DNA of 64,000 bases from Bisbaumannia pacifica (GCF_007989625.1 NZ_BJUK01000001.1:62001-126000); one strand, 5' to 3'. Positions 45,092-56,113 are shown, counted from the stretch's first letter. Translations and numbers: made by a program. Notes: generated from the sequence alone by a model not told the origin.

Positions 45092-48000
45092 ATGTCCCCG
45101 GCCGTCGCCACGACCGCCCTCTCCCCCGGCTTTATGGTGATCCACGGCAACCGCCTGGAGGCCCTGCGCCACCTGGCGGTGGAGTGGATGACCCGCCACC
45201 CCCTCGGCCCGCTGGAGAACGAGACCATCCTGGTGCAGAGCAACGGCATCGGTCAGTGGCTCAAGCTGGCGCTCGCCGAGGACGCCCCCCAGGGCGGCGC
45301 CGGCATCGCCGCCGCACTCGACGTGACCCTGCCGGCGCGCTTCCTGTGGCAGGCCTATCGCAGCGTGCTGAACCATGTCAGCGGCGACCCGGAGGCGGTG
45401 CCCGCCACCTCGCCCCTGGACAAGTCGCGGCTGGTGTGGCGGCTGCTGCGCCTGCTGCCGGGGCTGCTGGGCCGGCCCAGCTTCGCGCCCCTGGCGCGTT
45501 TCCTGGCCGACGATGCCGACCTGCGCAAGCACCACCAACTGGCCGAGCGCCTGGCCGACCTCTTCGACCAGTACCAGGTCTACCGGGCCGACTGGCTGGA
45601 CGCCTGGGCAGCGGGCGAGGACGTGCGCATCTCGGCCCGCGGCGAGGCGCGCCCCCTGGAGGAGGCCCAGCGCTGGCAGCCGGAGCTGTGGCGGGCGCTA
45701 TGCGCCGACGTGGCGGCCGCCCATGGCAGCGCCGGCATCGACTCCAGCCGCGCCCGGGTGCACCGGCGCTTTCTCGCCGCCGCCGAATCACTGACTCCCA
45801 GCCATCGCCCCCCCGGACTGCCGCGCCGGGTAGTGGTCTTCGGTATCTCCTCCTTGCCCCAGCAGACCCTGGAGGCCCTGGCCGCCATCGCCCGGGTCAG
45901 CCAGGTGCTGCTCTGCGTGCACAACCCCTGCGAGCACTACTGGGCCGATATCATCGAACACAAGGAGCTGCTGCGGGCGGCGCGAAGGCGCCAAGCGCGC
46001 AAGCCGGGCATGCCGGAGCGCCTCGACGTGCTCGGCGATGGCGACGGCGAGGCCGCCCTGCACCTGCACGCCCAGCCGCTGCTGGCGGCCTGGGGCAAAC
46101 AGGGCCGCGACTACCTGCGCCTGCTCGACGAACACGACGACGCCGGCAGCTATCAAGGGCTCTTCGAGGGCGAGGCGCTGCGCATCGACCTCTTCGAGCC
46201 CTGCGTGCCCGACGACACCCCGGGCCTGCTGCTGCACCAGCTGCAGGACGATATCCGCGCCCTGCGCCCGCTGGCCGAGAGCCGCGACACCTGGCCGGCG
46301 CTGGACCCGGCCGAGGACGACTCGATCGTCTTCCACGTCGCCCACGGTCCCCAACGGGAGGTGGAGATCCTCCACGACCAGCTACTGGCCGCCTTCGCCG
46401 CCGACCCCGGGCTCAGGCCCCGGGACATCATCGTGATGGTGCCGGAGATCGACCACTACGCCCCGCATATCCAGGCGGTTTTCGGCCAGTACCCGCCGGA
46501 CGACCCGCGACATATCCCCTTCACCCTCTCCGACCAGGCCGACCGCCACCGCCTGCCGCTGATGGTGGCCCTGGAGAAGCTGCTGCGCCTGCCGGAGCTG
46601 CGCTTCTCGGTGAGCGACCTGCTCGACCTGCTGGAGGTACCGGCGCTGCGGGCCCGCTTCGGCCTCGACGAGGCGGACCTGCCGACCCTCGCCCGCTGGA
46701 TCGAGGGCGCCGGCATCCGCTGGGGACTCGACGCCCGCCAGCGCGGCAGCCTCGACCTGCCCGAGGGGCTGACCCAGAACACCTGGGCCTTCGGCCTGCG
46801 CCGGCTGCTGCTCGGCTATGCGGTGGGCAACGGCGGTGGCGCCTGGCAGGGCATCGAGCCCTACGACGATATCGGCGGCCTGGAGGCGGGCCTCGCCGGC
46901 CCCTTGGCGCAGTTGCTGGAGACCCTGGAGGCCCAGTGGCAGCGGCTGCGCCAGGCCCAGGACGCGGACGCCTGGGTGGCGGCGCTGCGCGAGCTGCTGG
47001 AGGCCTGCTTCTCGGCCTCCGAGGCCGCCGACAGCCTGATGCTGGCGCGCCTGGAGCAGGGCCTGCAGACCTTCCAGGAGAGCGCCCGGGAGGCGGGGCT
47101 GACCCGGGAGCTTCCGCTCTCGGTGGTGCGCGAGCACTGGCTGGGACAGATCGACGAGCACAGCCTCTCCCAGCGCTTCCTGGCCGGGGCGGTCAACTTC
47201 GCCACCCTGATGCCGATGCGCGCCATCCCCTTCCAGCGGGTGTGTCTGCTGGGCATGAACGACGGCGACTACCCGCGCAGCCAGCCGCCGCTGGATATCG
47301 ACCTGATGCACGGCGACTACCGCCCCGGCGACCGCTCGCGCCGCGAGGACGACCGCTACCTCTTCCTGGAGGCGTTGCTCTCGGCGCGGCGCCAGCTCTA
47401 TATCAGTTGGGTGGGGCGCAGCATCGTCGATAACGCCGAGAAGCCCCCCTCGGTGCTGGTGGGCCAGCTACGCGACCACCTGGCCGCGGGTTGGCAGACC
47501 GAGCACGGCGACGACCCGCTCCCCGCCCTGACCACCGAGCATCCGCTGCAGCCCTTCAGCCGCGACTACTTCCCCACCCCGGCGCAGCAGGCGGCCCGGG
47601 ACACCTCGGCGCGGCGTCGCTTTACCTATGCCCATGAATGGCGGGATATGCATAACGAGGCGATTCCCACGGCGGACACCCAGGCCCTGGGCGACTTCGC
47701 GCAGGACAATCCGCTCACCCTGGCCCAGCTCGGCAGTTTCCTGCGCGATCCGGCCAAGGCCTTCTTCAATACCCGCCTGCGGGTCTTCCTGGAGCGGGAG
47801 GAACTGACCCGCCTCGACCAGGAGCCCTTCGCCCTCGACGGCCTGACCCACTGGCAGCTGCAGGACGCCCTGATCCAGGCCCAGCGCCGCGCCGTGGATG
47901 CCGGCCAGCCGCGCATCGCGGCATTGGACGAGGCCCTGCAGCGCCTGGAGGGCCAGGGGGTGCTGGCCATGGGCGCCTTCGCCGAACGCATGCGCGAGAG

Positions 48001-48727
48001 CCTCACCGAGCCCATGGAGGCGCTGTTCGCCGAGTACGCCGAGCTGATCGACGCCTGGCCCTACCCGGTGGAGGAGCCCGAGCCGATGCGCCTGGCGCTG
48101 CCCACCCGCACCACCCCGCCCCTGGAGGACTGGCTCGATCAGCTGCGCCTGAACGACGCAGGCGAGCGCTGTCGCCTGCTGCTGACCAGCAGCAGCCTGA
48201 TCAAGCAGAAGAAGTACCGCTGGGCCCAGCTGGTGCGCCCCTGGGTGGCCCACCTGGCCGGCAACCTGGAGGCGCCCCTGACCACCCGGCTGCTCTCCAA
48301 GGCCGGCAGCGTGACCCTGCCCCCCGTGGAGGCCACGGTTGCCCGGCAACGCCTCGCCGAGCTGATCGACGCCTGGCAGGCGGGTATGCGCGAGCCCCTG
48401 CCGCTGGCCTGCGATACCGCCTTCGCCTGGCTGGCCAAGGTCGACCGGCACGACGGCTCGGCCGCCAACAACGGCCCCGACAGCGATGCCTGGCAGCAGG
48501 CGAAGAAGGCCTACGAGGGCGACGCCTTCAGCGGCGGCGAAGTGGACCGCAACGCCTACCTCGCCCACCGCTGGCCCGACTTCACCGCCCTGATGGCCGC
48601 CGCCCCGGCCGATAAGGAAGAGCGGCCCGACGTCGCCAGGCTGGATTTCCCCACACTGGCCGAACGGCTGCTGGCCCCGCTCTATCTCGCCATCAAAGGG
48701 GATAAAAAGGAAGGAGACGGGAAATGA
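45092..48727 (+). CDS. recC: Exodeoxyribonuclease V subunit RecC
   Basis: The 1,211-residue protein is the Chi-recognising scaffold of the RecBCD helicase-nuclease. It shows the RecC stretches [52 protein letters not shown] and [20 protein letters not shown] in parts. The ATG at 45092 has AAGGAAG seven bases upstream, although an internal ATG at residue 15 (MVIHGNRL) would fit the family N-terminus. It overlaps recB by four bases. The ptrA gene found between recC and recB in E. coli is missing. Confidence 0.95.
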   Translation: MSPAVATTALSPGFMVIHGNRLEALRHLAVEWMTRHPLGPLENETILVQSNGIGQWLKLALAEDAPQGGAGIAAALDVTLPARFLWQAYRSVLNHVSGDPEAVPATSPLDKSRLVWRLLRLLPGLLGRPSFAPLARFLADDADLRKHHQLAERLADLFDQYQVYRADWLDAWAAGEDVRISARGEARPLEEAQRWQPELWRALCADVAAAHGSAGIDSSRARVHRRFLAAAESLTPSHRPPGLPRRVVVFGISSLPQQTLEALAAIARVSQVLLCVHNPCEHYWADIIEHKELLRAARRRQARKPGMPERLDVLGDGDGEAALHLHAQPLLAAWGKQGRDYLRLLDEHDDAGSYQGLFEGEALRIDLFEPCVPDDTPGLLLHQLQDDIRALRPLAESRDTWPALDPAEDDSIVFHVAHGPQREVEILHDQLLAAFAADPGLRPRDIIVMVPEIDHYAPHIQAVFGQYPPDDPRHIPFTLSDQADRHRLPLMVALEKLLRLPELRFSVSDLLDLLEVPALRARFGLDEADLPTLARWIEGAGIRWGLDARQRGSLDLPEGLTQNTWAFGLRRLLLGYAVGNGGGAWQGIEPYDDIGGLEAGLAGPLAQLLETLEAQWQRLRQAQDADAWVAALRELLEACFSASEAADSLMLARLEQGLQTFQESAREAGLTRELPLSVVREHWLGQIDEHSLSQRFLAGAVNFATLMPMRAIPFQRVCLLGMNDGDYPRSQPPLDIDLMHGDYRPGDRSRREDDRYLFLEALLSARRQLYISWVGRSIVDNAEKPPSVLVGQLRDHLAAGWQTEHGDDPLPALTTEHPLQPFSRDYFPTPAQQAARDTSARRRFTYAHEWRDMHNEAIPTADTQALGDFAQDNPLTLAQLGSFLRDPAKAFFNTRLRVFLEREELTRLDQEPFALDGLTHWQLQDALIQAQRRAVDAGQPRIAALDEALQRLEGQGVLAMGAFAERMRESLTEPMEALFAEYAELIDAWPYPVEEPEPMRLALPTRTTPPLEDWLDQLRLNDAGERCRLLLTSSSLIKQKKYRWAQLVRPWVAHLAGNLEAPLTTRLLSKAGSVTLPPVEATVARQRLAELIDAWQAGMREPLPLACDTAFAWLAKVDRHDGSAANNGPDSDAWQQAKKAYEGDAFSGGEVDRNAYLAHRWPDFTALMAAAPADKEERPDVARLDFPTLAERLLAPLYLAIKGDKKEGDGK

Positions 48728-51700
48728 GTGATGTCACCCAGCTCGACCCCTTGACGTTTCCCTTGAACGGCAGCCGCCTGATCGAGGCCAGCGCCGGCAC
48801 CGGCAAGACCTTTACCATCGCCCTGCTCTATGTGCGCCTGGTGCTGGGCGCCCGTCACGCCGAGGACGCGGCCGCCTTCCCCCGCGCCCTGACCCCGCCG
48901 GAGATCCTGGTGGTGACCTTTACCAACGCCGCCACCCAGGAGCTGCGCGAGCGGATTCGCGCCCGCCTGGTCGAGGCCGCCGAGGTCTTTCTGCAGGCGC
49001 GCTCTCTACAGGCGCCCGAGGCCACGCCCGAGCTCGACCCGCTGCTGCTGACCCTGCGCGACCAGTACGACCCGGCGGCCTGGCCGGCCTGCGCCCGGCG
49101 CCTGCAGCTGGCCGCCGAGTGGATGGACGAGGCCGCCGTCTCCACCATCCATAGCTGGTGCTACCGCATGCTGCGCGAGCACGCCTTCGACAGCGGCAGC
49201 CTCTTCTCCCTGGAGCTGACCACCGACCAGGGCGAGCTCGAGCAGGAGGTGGTGCGCGACTACTGGCGCAGCTTCTACTACCCGCTGGACGCCGAGGCCC
49301 TGGCCGAGATCACCCGCTACTGGGAGGCCCCCACCGAGGGTCGCTCCTCCCTCTACGCCGCCGTGCGCCCGTTGCTGCCCGAATGTGATGCCCTCGACCA
49401 CCAGGCCCCGCCCCCCGCCGAGACCCTGGCCGCGGCCCGGACGGAGCGCGAGGCGCGCCTCGCCGAGCTCAAGGCGCCCTGGCGCGCCTGGCTGGACGAG
49501 TTGGGCCCGGCCCTGGAGGAGGCCGCCAAGCGCAAGGCCTTCAAGGGCCAGAGCTTCAATGCCAAGAGCCGCGCCAGCTGGCTGGGGGCCCTGCGCGACT
49601 GGTGCGAGGGCGAGGCGAGTCGCCCGGCGCTGACCGCCGCCGCCTGGAAGCGCCTGACCCCGGAAGGCATGGCGGAGATCTGGAAGGAGGGCACGCCCCC
49701 GCTGCCGGCGGCCTGGGAGGCCCTGGCCGAGCTGCCCGCGGCCCTGGACGCCCTGCCCGAGCCCCATGCCGATCTCTTGATTCACGCCGTGCGGTGGTGC
49801 CGGGCGCGGCTCGCCCGCGAGCAGGAGCGCCGCGCCGAGATGGGCCCCAACGACCTGCTGACGCATCTCGACCGGGCGCTGGCCAGCCCCAGTGCCGAGG
49901 CCCTGGCCGAGCGCATTCGCCAGCAGTTCCCGGTGGCCCTGGTGGACGAATTCCAGGACACCGACCCGGTGCAGTACCGCATCTTCGACCGGGTCTACCG
50001 CCTGGCCGAGAATGCGCCGGAGACCGGCGTCTTCCTGATCGGCGACCCCAAGCAGGCGATCTACGCCTTCCGTGGCGCCGATATCTACACCTACCTCCAG
50101 GCCCGCCGCGACACCGCCGGCCGCCACGTCACCCTGGGCACCAACTACCGCTCCGGCGCCGCCATGGTGGCCGCAGTCAACCGCTGCTTCGAATTCGCCG
50201 AGGCCCACCCCGCCGGCGCCTTCCTATTCAAGGCAAGCGATGGCAACAACCCCGTTCCTTTCACCGCGGTCAAGGCCAAGGGCCGCAAGGACTCACTCAC
50301 CGTCGATGGCCGACCCCAGCCGGCCATGACCCTCTGGCAGCTGGACAGCGACGAGCCCCTCGGCAAGGGCGCCTATCTGGGCGAGATGGCCGAGCGTTGC
50401 GCGTCACAGATGGTCGCCCTGCTGGAGCGGGGCCGGCGCGGCGCGGCGGGCTTCGCTGATGGCGAGAGCGTCACGCCGCTGGCCCCCTCGGACATGGCGG
50501 TACTGGTCAACGGCATCAATGAGGCCCGGGAGATCCGCCGCGCCCTGGCCCGCCGCGGGGTCAAGAGCGTCTACCTTTCCGACAAGGACAAGGTCTTCGC
50601 CTCGCCCATGGCCGGGGAGCTCGAGGCCTGGCTGCGCGCCTGCGCCGACCCGGACGACGAGCGCCTGCTGCGCGCCGCCCTGGCCACCCCCGGCCTGGGC
50701 CTGGACCTCGCCGCCCTCGACCGCTTGCAGCAGGACGAGCTGGCCTGGGAATCCCGAGTGCTGCAGTTCCGCGACTACCGCCGCCTGTGGCAGCGCCAGG
50801 GGGTGCTGCCGCTGCTGCGCCGGCTGATGAACGACTTCGAGGTGCCCGGCCGGCTGCTGGCCGGTGGGCCGTCCAGCGAGGGTGAGCGCTGGCTTACCGA
50901 CTTACTGCATCTCGGCGAGCTGCTGCAGCATGCCAGCCAGGAGCTCGACGGCGAGCATGCGCTGATTCGCTTTTTGGCCGAGGCCATCGCCGAGCCGGAC
51001 GACCAGGGCGAGGCCCATAAGCTGCGCCTGGAGAGCGACGCCGACCTGGTGCAGGTAATCACCATCCACAAGTCCAAGGGCCTGGAGTACCCGCTGGTGT
51101 TCCTGCCCTTTATCGGCAACCACCGCGCCACCAAGGCCGACGACTCGCCGCTGCGCTGGCACGATGCCGAGGGCCGGCTGCGCCTGAGCCTTTCCGCCGA
51201 CGAGACGACACTCGCCATCGCCGACCGGGAGCGCCTGGGCGAAGACCTGCGCAAGCTCTATGTGGCCCTGACCCGGGCCCGCCACGCCACCTGGCTGGGG
51301 GTCGCCCCTCTCAAGGGGCTGGAGGCCAGCGCGCTGGGCCAGCTACTAAGCAATGGCGAGGTGCTGACCCCGGAGAACCTCGGCGCGGCCCTGGCCGCCC
51401 TCAAGGGCGAGGAGGAGGCCATCGTCATCGAGCCGGCGCCGCCGGCCACCGCCGAGTGCGTTACCCCGGCCCAGGGCGAAGGCGAACTGGGCGAAGCACG
51501 GGTGCCCACGCGACCGGCCCGGGAACACTGGTGGATCGCCAGCTACTCGGCGCTGCGCACCGGCGGCGCCATCCTCGAGCCCGGCCCCGCCGCGACGCAG
51601 AGCGGCGCCCCAGTAACCACTGACTTACCGCCCAAGGCAGATAAAACGGCGCCTCTGCCCGAGCCCACCACCCCATTGGAGGCCACCGCCTTCGAGGTAA

Positions 51701-52515
51701 TGGACGAGCCCCGCGACAGCGCCGCGACGCAGCCCCCCCAGGCCCATCGCCTGCACCGCTTCCCCCGCGGCCCCGGCCCCGGCACCTTCCTGCATGGCCT
51801 GCTGGAGTGGGCCGGCGAGCAGGGCTTCGGCCACGCCGTCCGGGACGCCGCCCTGCGCGAGGACATGCTAGCCCGGCGCACCCAGTTGCGTGGCTGGGGC
51901 GCCTGGCTGGCACCGCTCAACGGCTGGCTGGGGGAACTGCTGACCACGCCGCTGCCGCTGCCCGAGGCACCGCCGTTGCGCCTCGAGGAACTGGTCAGCT
52001 ACCAGGTGGAGATGGAGTTCTGGTTCGCCGCCCACCGGGTCGCCACCCCGGCGCTGGACCGCCAGGTCAGCGCTTACACCCTGGCCGGGGCCCCGCGCCC
52101 GGCGCTGGACGCCGACACCTTGAACGGCATGCTCAAGGGCTTTATCGACCTGGTGTTCGAGCGCGACGGACGCTATTACGTGCTCGACTGGAAGTCCAAC
52201 CACCTGGGGCCGGACGACGACGCCTACACCCAGGCGGCCATGCGCGAGGCCATGGCCGACAAGCGCTACGACCTGCAGGCCGCCCTCTACCTGCTGGCCC
52301 TGCACCGGCTGCTCAAGTCGCGCCTGCCGGACTACGACTACGACCGCCATATCGGCGGCTCGCTGACCGTCTTCCTGCGCGGCATCGGCCCCGCCACCGC
52401 CACCCAGGGCCACGGCCTCTACGCCGAGCGCCCGCCCCGCGCCCTGATCGACGGCCTGGACGCCCTGTTTCGCGGCGAGTCGGCGCCCACTCACGCCACG
52501 GGGGCCTCCGCATGA
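48724..52515 (+). CDS. recB: Exodeoxyribonuclease V subunit RecB
   Basis: The 1,263-residue protein is the 3'-5' helicase and the nuclease of RecBCD. A UvrD-type helicase comes first: Walker A EASAGTGKTF at 21-30, LVDEFQDTDP, and later ITIHKSKGLEYPLVF. A C-terminal nuclease domain has GFIDLVFERDGRYYVLDWKSN around residue 1155. A proline-rich linker of about 100 residues, between roughly 900 and 1000, is poorly conserved in composition. Start and stop both overlap neighbours as ATGA. Confidence 0.96.
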   Translation: MSDVTQLDPLTFPLNGSRLIEASAGTGKTFTIALLYVRLVLGARHAEDAAAFPRALTPPEILVVTFTNAATQELRERIRARLVEAAEVFLQARSLQAPEATPELDPLLLTLRDQYDPAAWPACARRLQLAAEWMDEAAVSTIHSWCYRMLREHAFDSGSLFSLELTTDQGELEQEVVRDYWRSFYYPLDAEALAEITRYWEAPTEGRSSLYAAVRPLLPECDALDHQAPPPAETLAAARTEREARLAELKAPWRAWLDELGPALEEAAKRKAFKGQSFNAKSRASWLGALRDWCEGEASRPALTAAAWKRLTPEGMAEIWKEGTPPLPAAWEALAELPAALDALPEPHADLLIHAVRWCRARLAREQERRAEMGPNDLLTHLDRALASPSAEALAERIRQQFPVALVDEFQDTDPVQYRIFDRVYRLAENAPETGVFLIGDPKQAIYAFRGADIYTYLQARRDTAGRHVTLGTNYRSGAAMVAAVNRCFEFAEAHPAGAFLFKASDGNNPVPFTAVKAKGRKDSLTVDGRPQPAMTLWQLDSDEPLGKGAYLGEMAERCASQMVALLERGRRGAAGFADGESVTPLAPSDMAVLVNGINEAREIRRALARRGVKSVYLSDKDKVFASPMAGELEAWLRACADPDDERLLRAALATPGLGLDLAALDRLQQDELAWESRVLQFRDYRRLWQRQGVLPLLRRLMNDFEVPGRLLAGGPSSEGERWLTDLLHLGELLQHASQELDGEHALIRFLAEAIAEPDDQGEAHKLRLESDADLVQVITIHKSKGLEYPLVFLPFIGNHRATKADDSPLRWHDAEGRLRLSLSADETTLAIADRERLGEDLRKLYVALTRARHATWLGVAPLKGLEASALGQLLSNGEVLTPENLGAALAALKGEEEAIVIEPAPPATAECVTPAQGEGELGEARVPTRPAREHWWIASYSALRTGGAILEPGPAATQSGAPVTTDLPPKADKTAPLPEPTTPLEATAFEVMDEPRDSAATQPPQAHRLHRFPRGPGPGTFLHGLLEWAGEQGFGHAVRDAALREDMLARRTQLRGWGAWLAPLNGWLGELLTTPLPLPEAPPLRLEELVSYQVEMEFWFAAHRVATPALDRQVSAYTLAGAPRPALDADTLNGMLKGFIDLVFERDGRYYVLDWKSNHLGPDDDAYTQAAMREAMADKRYDLQAALYLLALHRLLKSRLPDYDYDRHIGGSLTVFLRGIGPATATQGHGLYAERPPRALIDGLDALFRGESAPTHATGASA

Positions 52516-54806
52516 AGGACCTGTTCGACGACCTGCCCGAGGCCCGGCACCCGGCCCTGGACGAGACGCCGGCGCTGATGGAACTGCTGGCACGCTGGGT
52601 GGAGCGTGGCTGGCTACGCGCCCTGGACCGGGCCCTGGCACGCTTCCTGCACCGCGAGGTGCCCGAGGCCCCGGCGCCGCTGCTGCTGGCCGCGGCCCTC
52701 GCCAGCCACCAACTGGGCCGCGGCCACGTCTGCCTCGACCTGGCCGCCACCCTGGAGGCCCCGGACCTGGCCCTGTCGCTGCCGCCGGAAGGCGACGACC
52801 TCAGCGACCCGCCGCCGCTGCCCAGCGAGGTCCTCGACGGCCTGACCCTCGACGACTGGCAGCGAGCCCTCGCCAACCCCGGCCTGGTCGCCAACGACGC
52901 CCCGGGCAGCACACCCCTGGTCCACGCCCCCGGCCCCCGCGGCCCGCGCCTCTACCTGCGGCGTTACTGGCAATACGAACAACAGATCCGCCAACAGATC
53001 GCCGCCCGACTGACCACCAACGACACCACCACCCACAGTAGGAGCCTGCTTCAGCAGCGGTCCGACGTCTCGGCGATTGGCGCCGCCAGGCGCCCCGAAG
53101 CGGCCACCGGCCCCGACCAAGACCACAACACAACAACCCTCGCCACCGCCCTGGATGCCCTCTTCCCCACCAGCGGCGACCTCGACTGGCAGAAGGCCGC
53201 CTGTGCCCTGGCCGCCCGCTCCCCCTTCGCGGTGATCACCGGCGGCCCCGGCACCGGCAAGACCACCACCGTGGTCAAGCTGCTCGCCCTGCTCCAGGCC
53301 ATGGCCCTGGGCCGCCCCGAGCCGGACGGCGCCCGAGCGCTGCGCATCCGTCTCGCCGCCCCCACCGGCAAGGCCGCCGCGCGCCTCAACGAATCCATCG
53401 CCGGCCAGGTCAAGAAGCTGTCGCTGGCCGAGCTGGCCGGCGCCGTGGGCCAACAGGGTGTGGATATCTCGAGCCTGCGCGAGGCCATCCCCACCGAGGT
53501 CACCACCCTGCACCGCCTGCTGGGTTCCCGCCCCGACACCCGCCACTTCCGCCACCACGCCGGCAACCCCTTGGCCCTGGACCTGCTGGTGATCGATGAA
53601 GCCTCCATGGTGGATATCGAGATGATGGCCGCGGTGCTGACCGCCCTGCCCGCCCGGGCACGGCTGGTACTGCTCGGGGACAAGGATCAGCTCGCCTCCG
53701 TGGAAGCCGGCGCCGTGCTGGGCGACCTCTGCCAGCGCGCCGAGGGCGGCCACTACACCCCGGAGACCGCCGACTGGCTGGAGGCCGCCACCGGCACGCC
53801 GCTACCCGAACGATATCGAGACGCCCAGGGCCAGCCCCTGGACCAGGCCATCGCCATGCTGCGGGTCAGCCACCGCTTCGACGCCCAAAGCGGCATCGGC
53901 CGGCTCGCCGAGGCGGTCAACCGCCCGCTGCCCGACAAGCGCCAGGCCAAGGAGAAGCGCCGCGCCGTGCGCGAGGTATTCGGTGAAGGAAAAGCTGGCT
54001 ATCGGGACCTGGCCCGGCTGCATCTCGGCGCCCCCGAGGACGCGGGCCTCGACAGGCTGGTGGTGGAAGGCAATCCCGCCGGCTTCCCTCAGCGTGGACA
54101 GGGTCGCCACGACCGGCGCGGCGAGCCCGTCGCCCCGCCGCTGGGCTATCGCCACTACCTGGCGGTGCTACGCGACCGGCGCCCAACCGACACCGCTTTC
54201 GGCGACGACGAAGCGCGCCAGCCCTTCGACGCCTGGGCCCGCGCCGTGCTCGAGGCCCACGGCCAGTTCCAGCTACTCTGCGCCCTGCGCAAGGGCCCTT
54301 GGGGCATCGAGGGCCTGAACCCGCGCATCGGCCGCGCCCTGCGCCGCGCCGGCTGGCTCCATGCCAGCGATATGGAACTCGACCGGGGCTGGTTCGAAGG
54401 CCGCCCGGTGCTGGTCACCCGCAACGACTACGGCCTGGGGCTGATGAACGGCGATATCGGCATCACCCTGGCGCTGCCCGACGCCCGGGCGCCGGGAAAA
54501 AAGCTGCTGCGGGTCGCCTTCCCGTCCAGCGACGGCAGCGGCAGGATCAAGTGGGTGCTGCCCAGCCGCCTCCAGGCGGTGGAAACCGTCTTCGCCATGA
54601 CGGTACACAAGTCCCAGGGCTCGGAATTTACCCACACCGCCCTGCTACTCCCCGATGCCCCCAACCCCATCCTCACCCGGGAGCTGGTCTACACCGGCAT
54701 CACCCGCGCCAAACACTGGCTGACGCTGGTGGAAACCGGCCGTGGCATGCTGGACGAGGCGGTGACCAGGGAAGTGATGCGGGTGAGTGGGCTGGGTAAG
54801 CTATAA
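52512..54806 (+). CDS. recD: Exodeoxyribonuclease V subunit RecD
   Basis: The 764-residue protein is the 5'-3' helicase of RecBCD. The N-terminal RecB-binding domain (1-165) is followed by an unusual low-complexity linker, then the motor: Walker A ITGGPGTGKTTT near 244, Walker B VIDEASMVDIEMM, and the late MTVHKSQGSEFTHT and YTGITRAK motifs. The linker at residues about 175-200 is encoded by DNA resembling a REP element (see the repeat entry). The ATG overlaps the recB stop. Confidence 0.93.
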   Translation: MKDLFDDLPEARHPALDETPALMELLARWVERGWLRALDRALARFLHREVPEAPAPLLLAAALASHQLGRGHVCLDLAATLEAPDLALSLPPEGDDLSDPPPLPSEVLDGLTLDDWQRALANPGLVANDAPGSTPLVHAPGPRGPRLYLRRYWQYEQQIRQQIAARLTTNDTTTHSRSLLQQRSDVSAIGAARRPEAATGPDQDHNTTTLATALDALFPTSGDLDWQKAACALAARSPFAVITGGPGTGKTTTVVKLLALLQAMALGRPEPDGARALRIRLAAPTGKAAARLNESIAGQVKKLSLAELAGAVGQQGVDISSLREAIPTEVTTLHRLLGSRPDTRHFRHHAGNPLALDLLVIDEASMVDIEMMAAVLTALPARARLVLLGDKDQLASVEAGAVLGDLCQRAEGGHYTPETADWLEAATGTPLPERYRDAQGQPLDQAIAMLRVSHRFDAQSGIGRLAEAVNRPLPDKRQAKEKRRAVREVFGEGKAGYRDLARLHLGAPEDAGLDRLVVEGNPAGFPQRGQGRHDRRGEPVAPPLGYRHYLAVLRDRRPTDTAFGDDEARQPFDAWARAVLEAHGQFQLLCALRKGPWGIEGLNPRIGRALRRAGWLHASDMELDRGWFEGRPVLVTRNDYGLGLMNGDIGITLALPDARAPGKKLLRVAFPSSDGSGRIKWVLPSRLQAVETVFAMTVHKSQGSEFTHTALLLPDAPNPILTRELVYTGITRAKHWLTLVETGRGMLDEAVTREVMRVSGLGKL
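53038..53110 (+). repeat. REP-like element inside recD
   Basis: The segment begins GTAGGAGCCTGCTTCAGCAG, with a CTGCT/AGCAG hairpin, and continues to a GGCGCCGCCAGGCGCC-type symmetric stretch. This resembles the REP sequences (GTAGGAGC start) scattered between genes in Pseudomonas and relatives. Here it lies within the recD frame between two domains and is translated as SRSLLQQRSDVSAIG and following residues. Confidence 0.5.
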
Positions 54807-54833
54807 CCCCCCCCTCACAAAAAGGAGCAAGCC

Positions 54834-55406
54834 TTACTGGAAGAGCCGCCGCAATTCGTCGGCGGCTTCCAAGGGAGGAACGGGAAGTAGAATGCGCCAT
54901 TCGCCGTTATACCTAGCAAAACTTTCCTCTAGCGATGTCGTCTCACCATTTGGCGTAAGGTAGTCGTACTCTACTCTGGCACGACCATCGCCCAACAAGG
55001 CTACTGACTTAATCGAAATATTCTCTAGGCGAGTTGACTCGATGATGGCGGGAAAGTAATTCGTCATGGCTCGATCAAGATTCGCCGAAACCTGGGCGCC
55101 ACTCATCTCACCAGCACTGCCTTCCGGCACTCCTTCAAAAAAATCTTTCAAAATCGGGTGGCTTTCCCCCCTTGCATCGTTTCTTGCATCGACCAGCACA
55201 GGAAGCACATATTCTTCATAATCGTTCAAATGCCGAGGGTGCAAAAACCTTGTGGCAGCATAGAACTCTGAGCTCGAGTAAGCGTCAAGATACTCAAAAA
55301 AAACCTCCATCACTTCGTCCTTTTCATCAACATTTTCCGCACTGAACGACGACATACTGAAGAAAAAAAACATCTGAAAGACAACAATCCTTGTAAACAT
55401 CACCAT
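54834..55406 (-). CDS. Hypothetical secreted protein, possibly NTF2-like
   Basis: A protein of about 190 residues with a hydrophobic N-terminus (FTRIVVFQMFFFFSMSSFSA) that looks like a signal peptide. The mature region begins with acidic residues (ENVDEKDEVMEVFFEYLDAYSS) and includes VALLGDGRARVEYDYLTPNGE and NGEWRILLP, a pattern like NTF2-type domains. It is convergent with recD, with 27 bases between the stops. Base composition is much more AT-rich than the surroundings, hinting at acquisition. There are ATGs at 55406 and 55400 with no strong ribosome site. Function unknown. Confidence 0.6.
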   Translation of the reverse strand: MVMFTRIVVFQMFFFFSMSSFSAENVDEKDEVMEVFFEYLDAYSSSEFYAATRFLHPRHLNDYEEYVLPVLVDARNDARGESHPILKDFFEGVPEGSAGEMSGAQVSANLDRAMTNYFPAIIESTRLENISIKSVALLGDGRARVEYDYLTPNGETTSLEESFARYNGEWRILLPVPPLEAADELRRLFQ

Positions 55407-55730
55407 AAAAACTCACACCAAATCAATTAATAAAACTCTCAAACCAGATCAACATATCTCGATCATCGCGATGTATTTTTCTGGCGACCGCTTGCAGATA
55501 AAAGGTGGCTCACATTGACACCAACAACATGAGTCCGTATCAAGGTGGCGCCCACCAACCTCCTTCACGAGATGCGCACCCAGCGTCGAATCTCCTGAAT
55601 CTAACGCACAAAGGTGTGAATGCAATGGACCTCATTTAACCCTCTAATAGACATTAGATCGCGTGCCAAATACCCTCAAAAAAAACTGCTTACTGCCTTT
55701 GCCAGCATGGCCGTTTTGGTTCAATCGTCG
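55407..55730. other. AT-rich intergenic region, possible IS remnant
   Basis: No credible gene was seen. The DNA is AT-rich and contains AGGTGGCTCACATTGACACC-like and AGGTGGCGCCCACC-like segments about 40 bases apart (55512-55560). Repeated GGTGGCTCA blocks are found at the ends of IS21-family elements, so this might be a worn insertion-sequence end. The match is short and uncertain. Confidence 0.3.
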
Positions 55731-56063
55731 TCATTCGCTTACGCCCTTATAAAACGCCAGCCGTCCGGCAAGCTCTTCCATCCCCTCTAATGGCTGTTGA
55801 TAACTCCATGCCACGTCCTGGTGCTCGCCATACGAGAAGTACACGGCATCGCCCTTGAAGGGGCAGTGGGTCACCGTCTCGGAAGGGGTCAGCAGCTCCA
55901 TCTGTATATCGTCGTGGGGCAGGTACTGGCGCGGCGGGTAGCCGCGTTCGCGGAGTTCGACGGCGCGGGTGGTATCGGCGATCAGGGTGCCGTCGATAGT
56001 AACGCGCACCCGGCGGGAGTGCGGGTGCAGGGTGATACGGGGTTCGGTGGAATCCATCGCCAT
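55731..56063 (-). CDS. DUF427 (nucleotidyltransferase-like) domain protein
   Basis: The 110-residue protein matches the DUF427 family: ITLHPHSRRVRVTIDGTLIADT at the start, QMELLTPSETVTHCPFKGDAVYFSY in the middle and a WSYQQPLEGMEELAGRLAFY end (given in parts). DUF427 members are small beta-rich proteins of unknown biochemical role. AAGGGA lies seven bases before the ATG at 56063; a second ATG two codons later is possible. Confidence 0.85.
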   Translation of the reverse strand: MAMDSTEPRITLHPHSRRVRVTIDGTLIADTTRAVELRERGYPPRQYLPHDDIQMELLTPSETVTHCPFKGDAVYFSYGEHQDVAWSYQQPLEGMEELAGRLAFYKGVSE

Positions 56064-56113
56064 ATGGGCATCCCTTGCGTAGTGGCGGTGTCGTTATCGG
56101 TGTCCGTCCCAGA

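Noticed and set aside
45184-47433. Rightward frame of about 750 codons in another phase inside recC
   Set aside because: Composition is Ala/Gly/Arg/Pro-rich with no motif; RecC in the first phase is complete.
55530-55640. 36-codon ORF beginning MSPYQGGAHQ in the AT-rich gap
   Set aside because: No ribosome binding site and no recognisable motif; it overlaps a possible insertion-sequence remnant.
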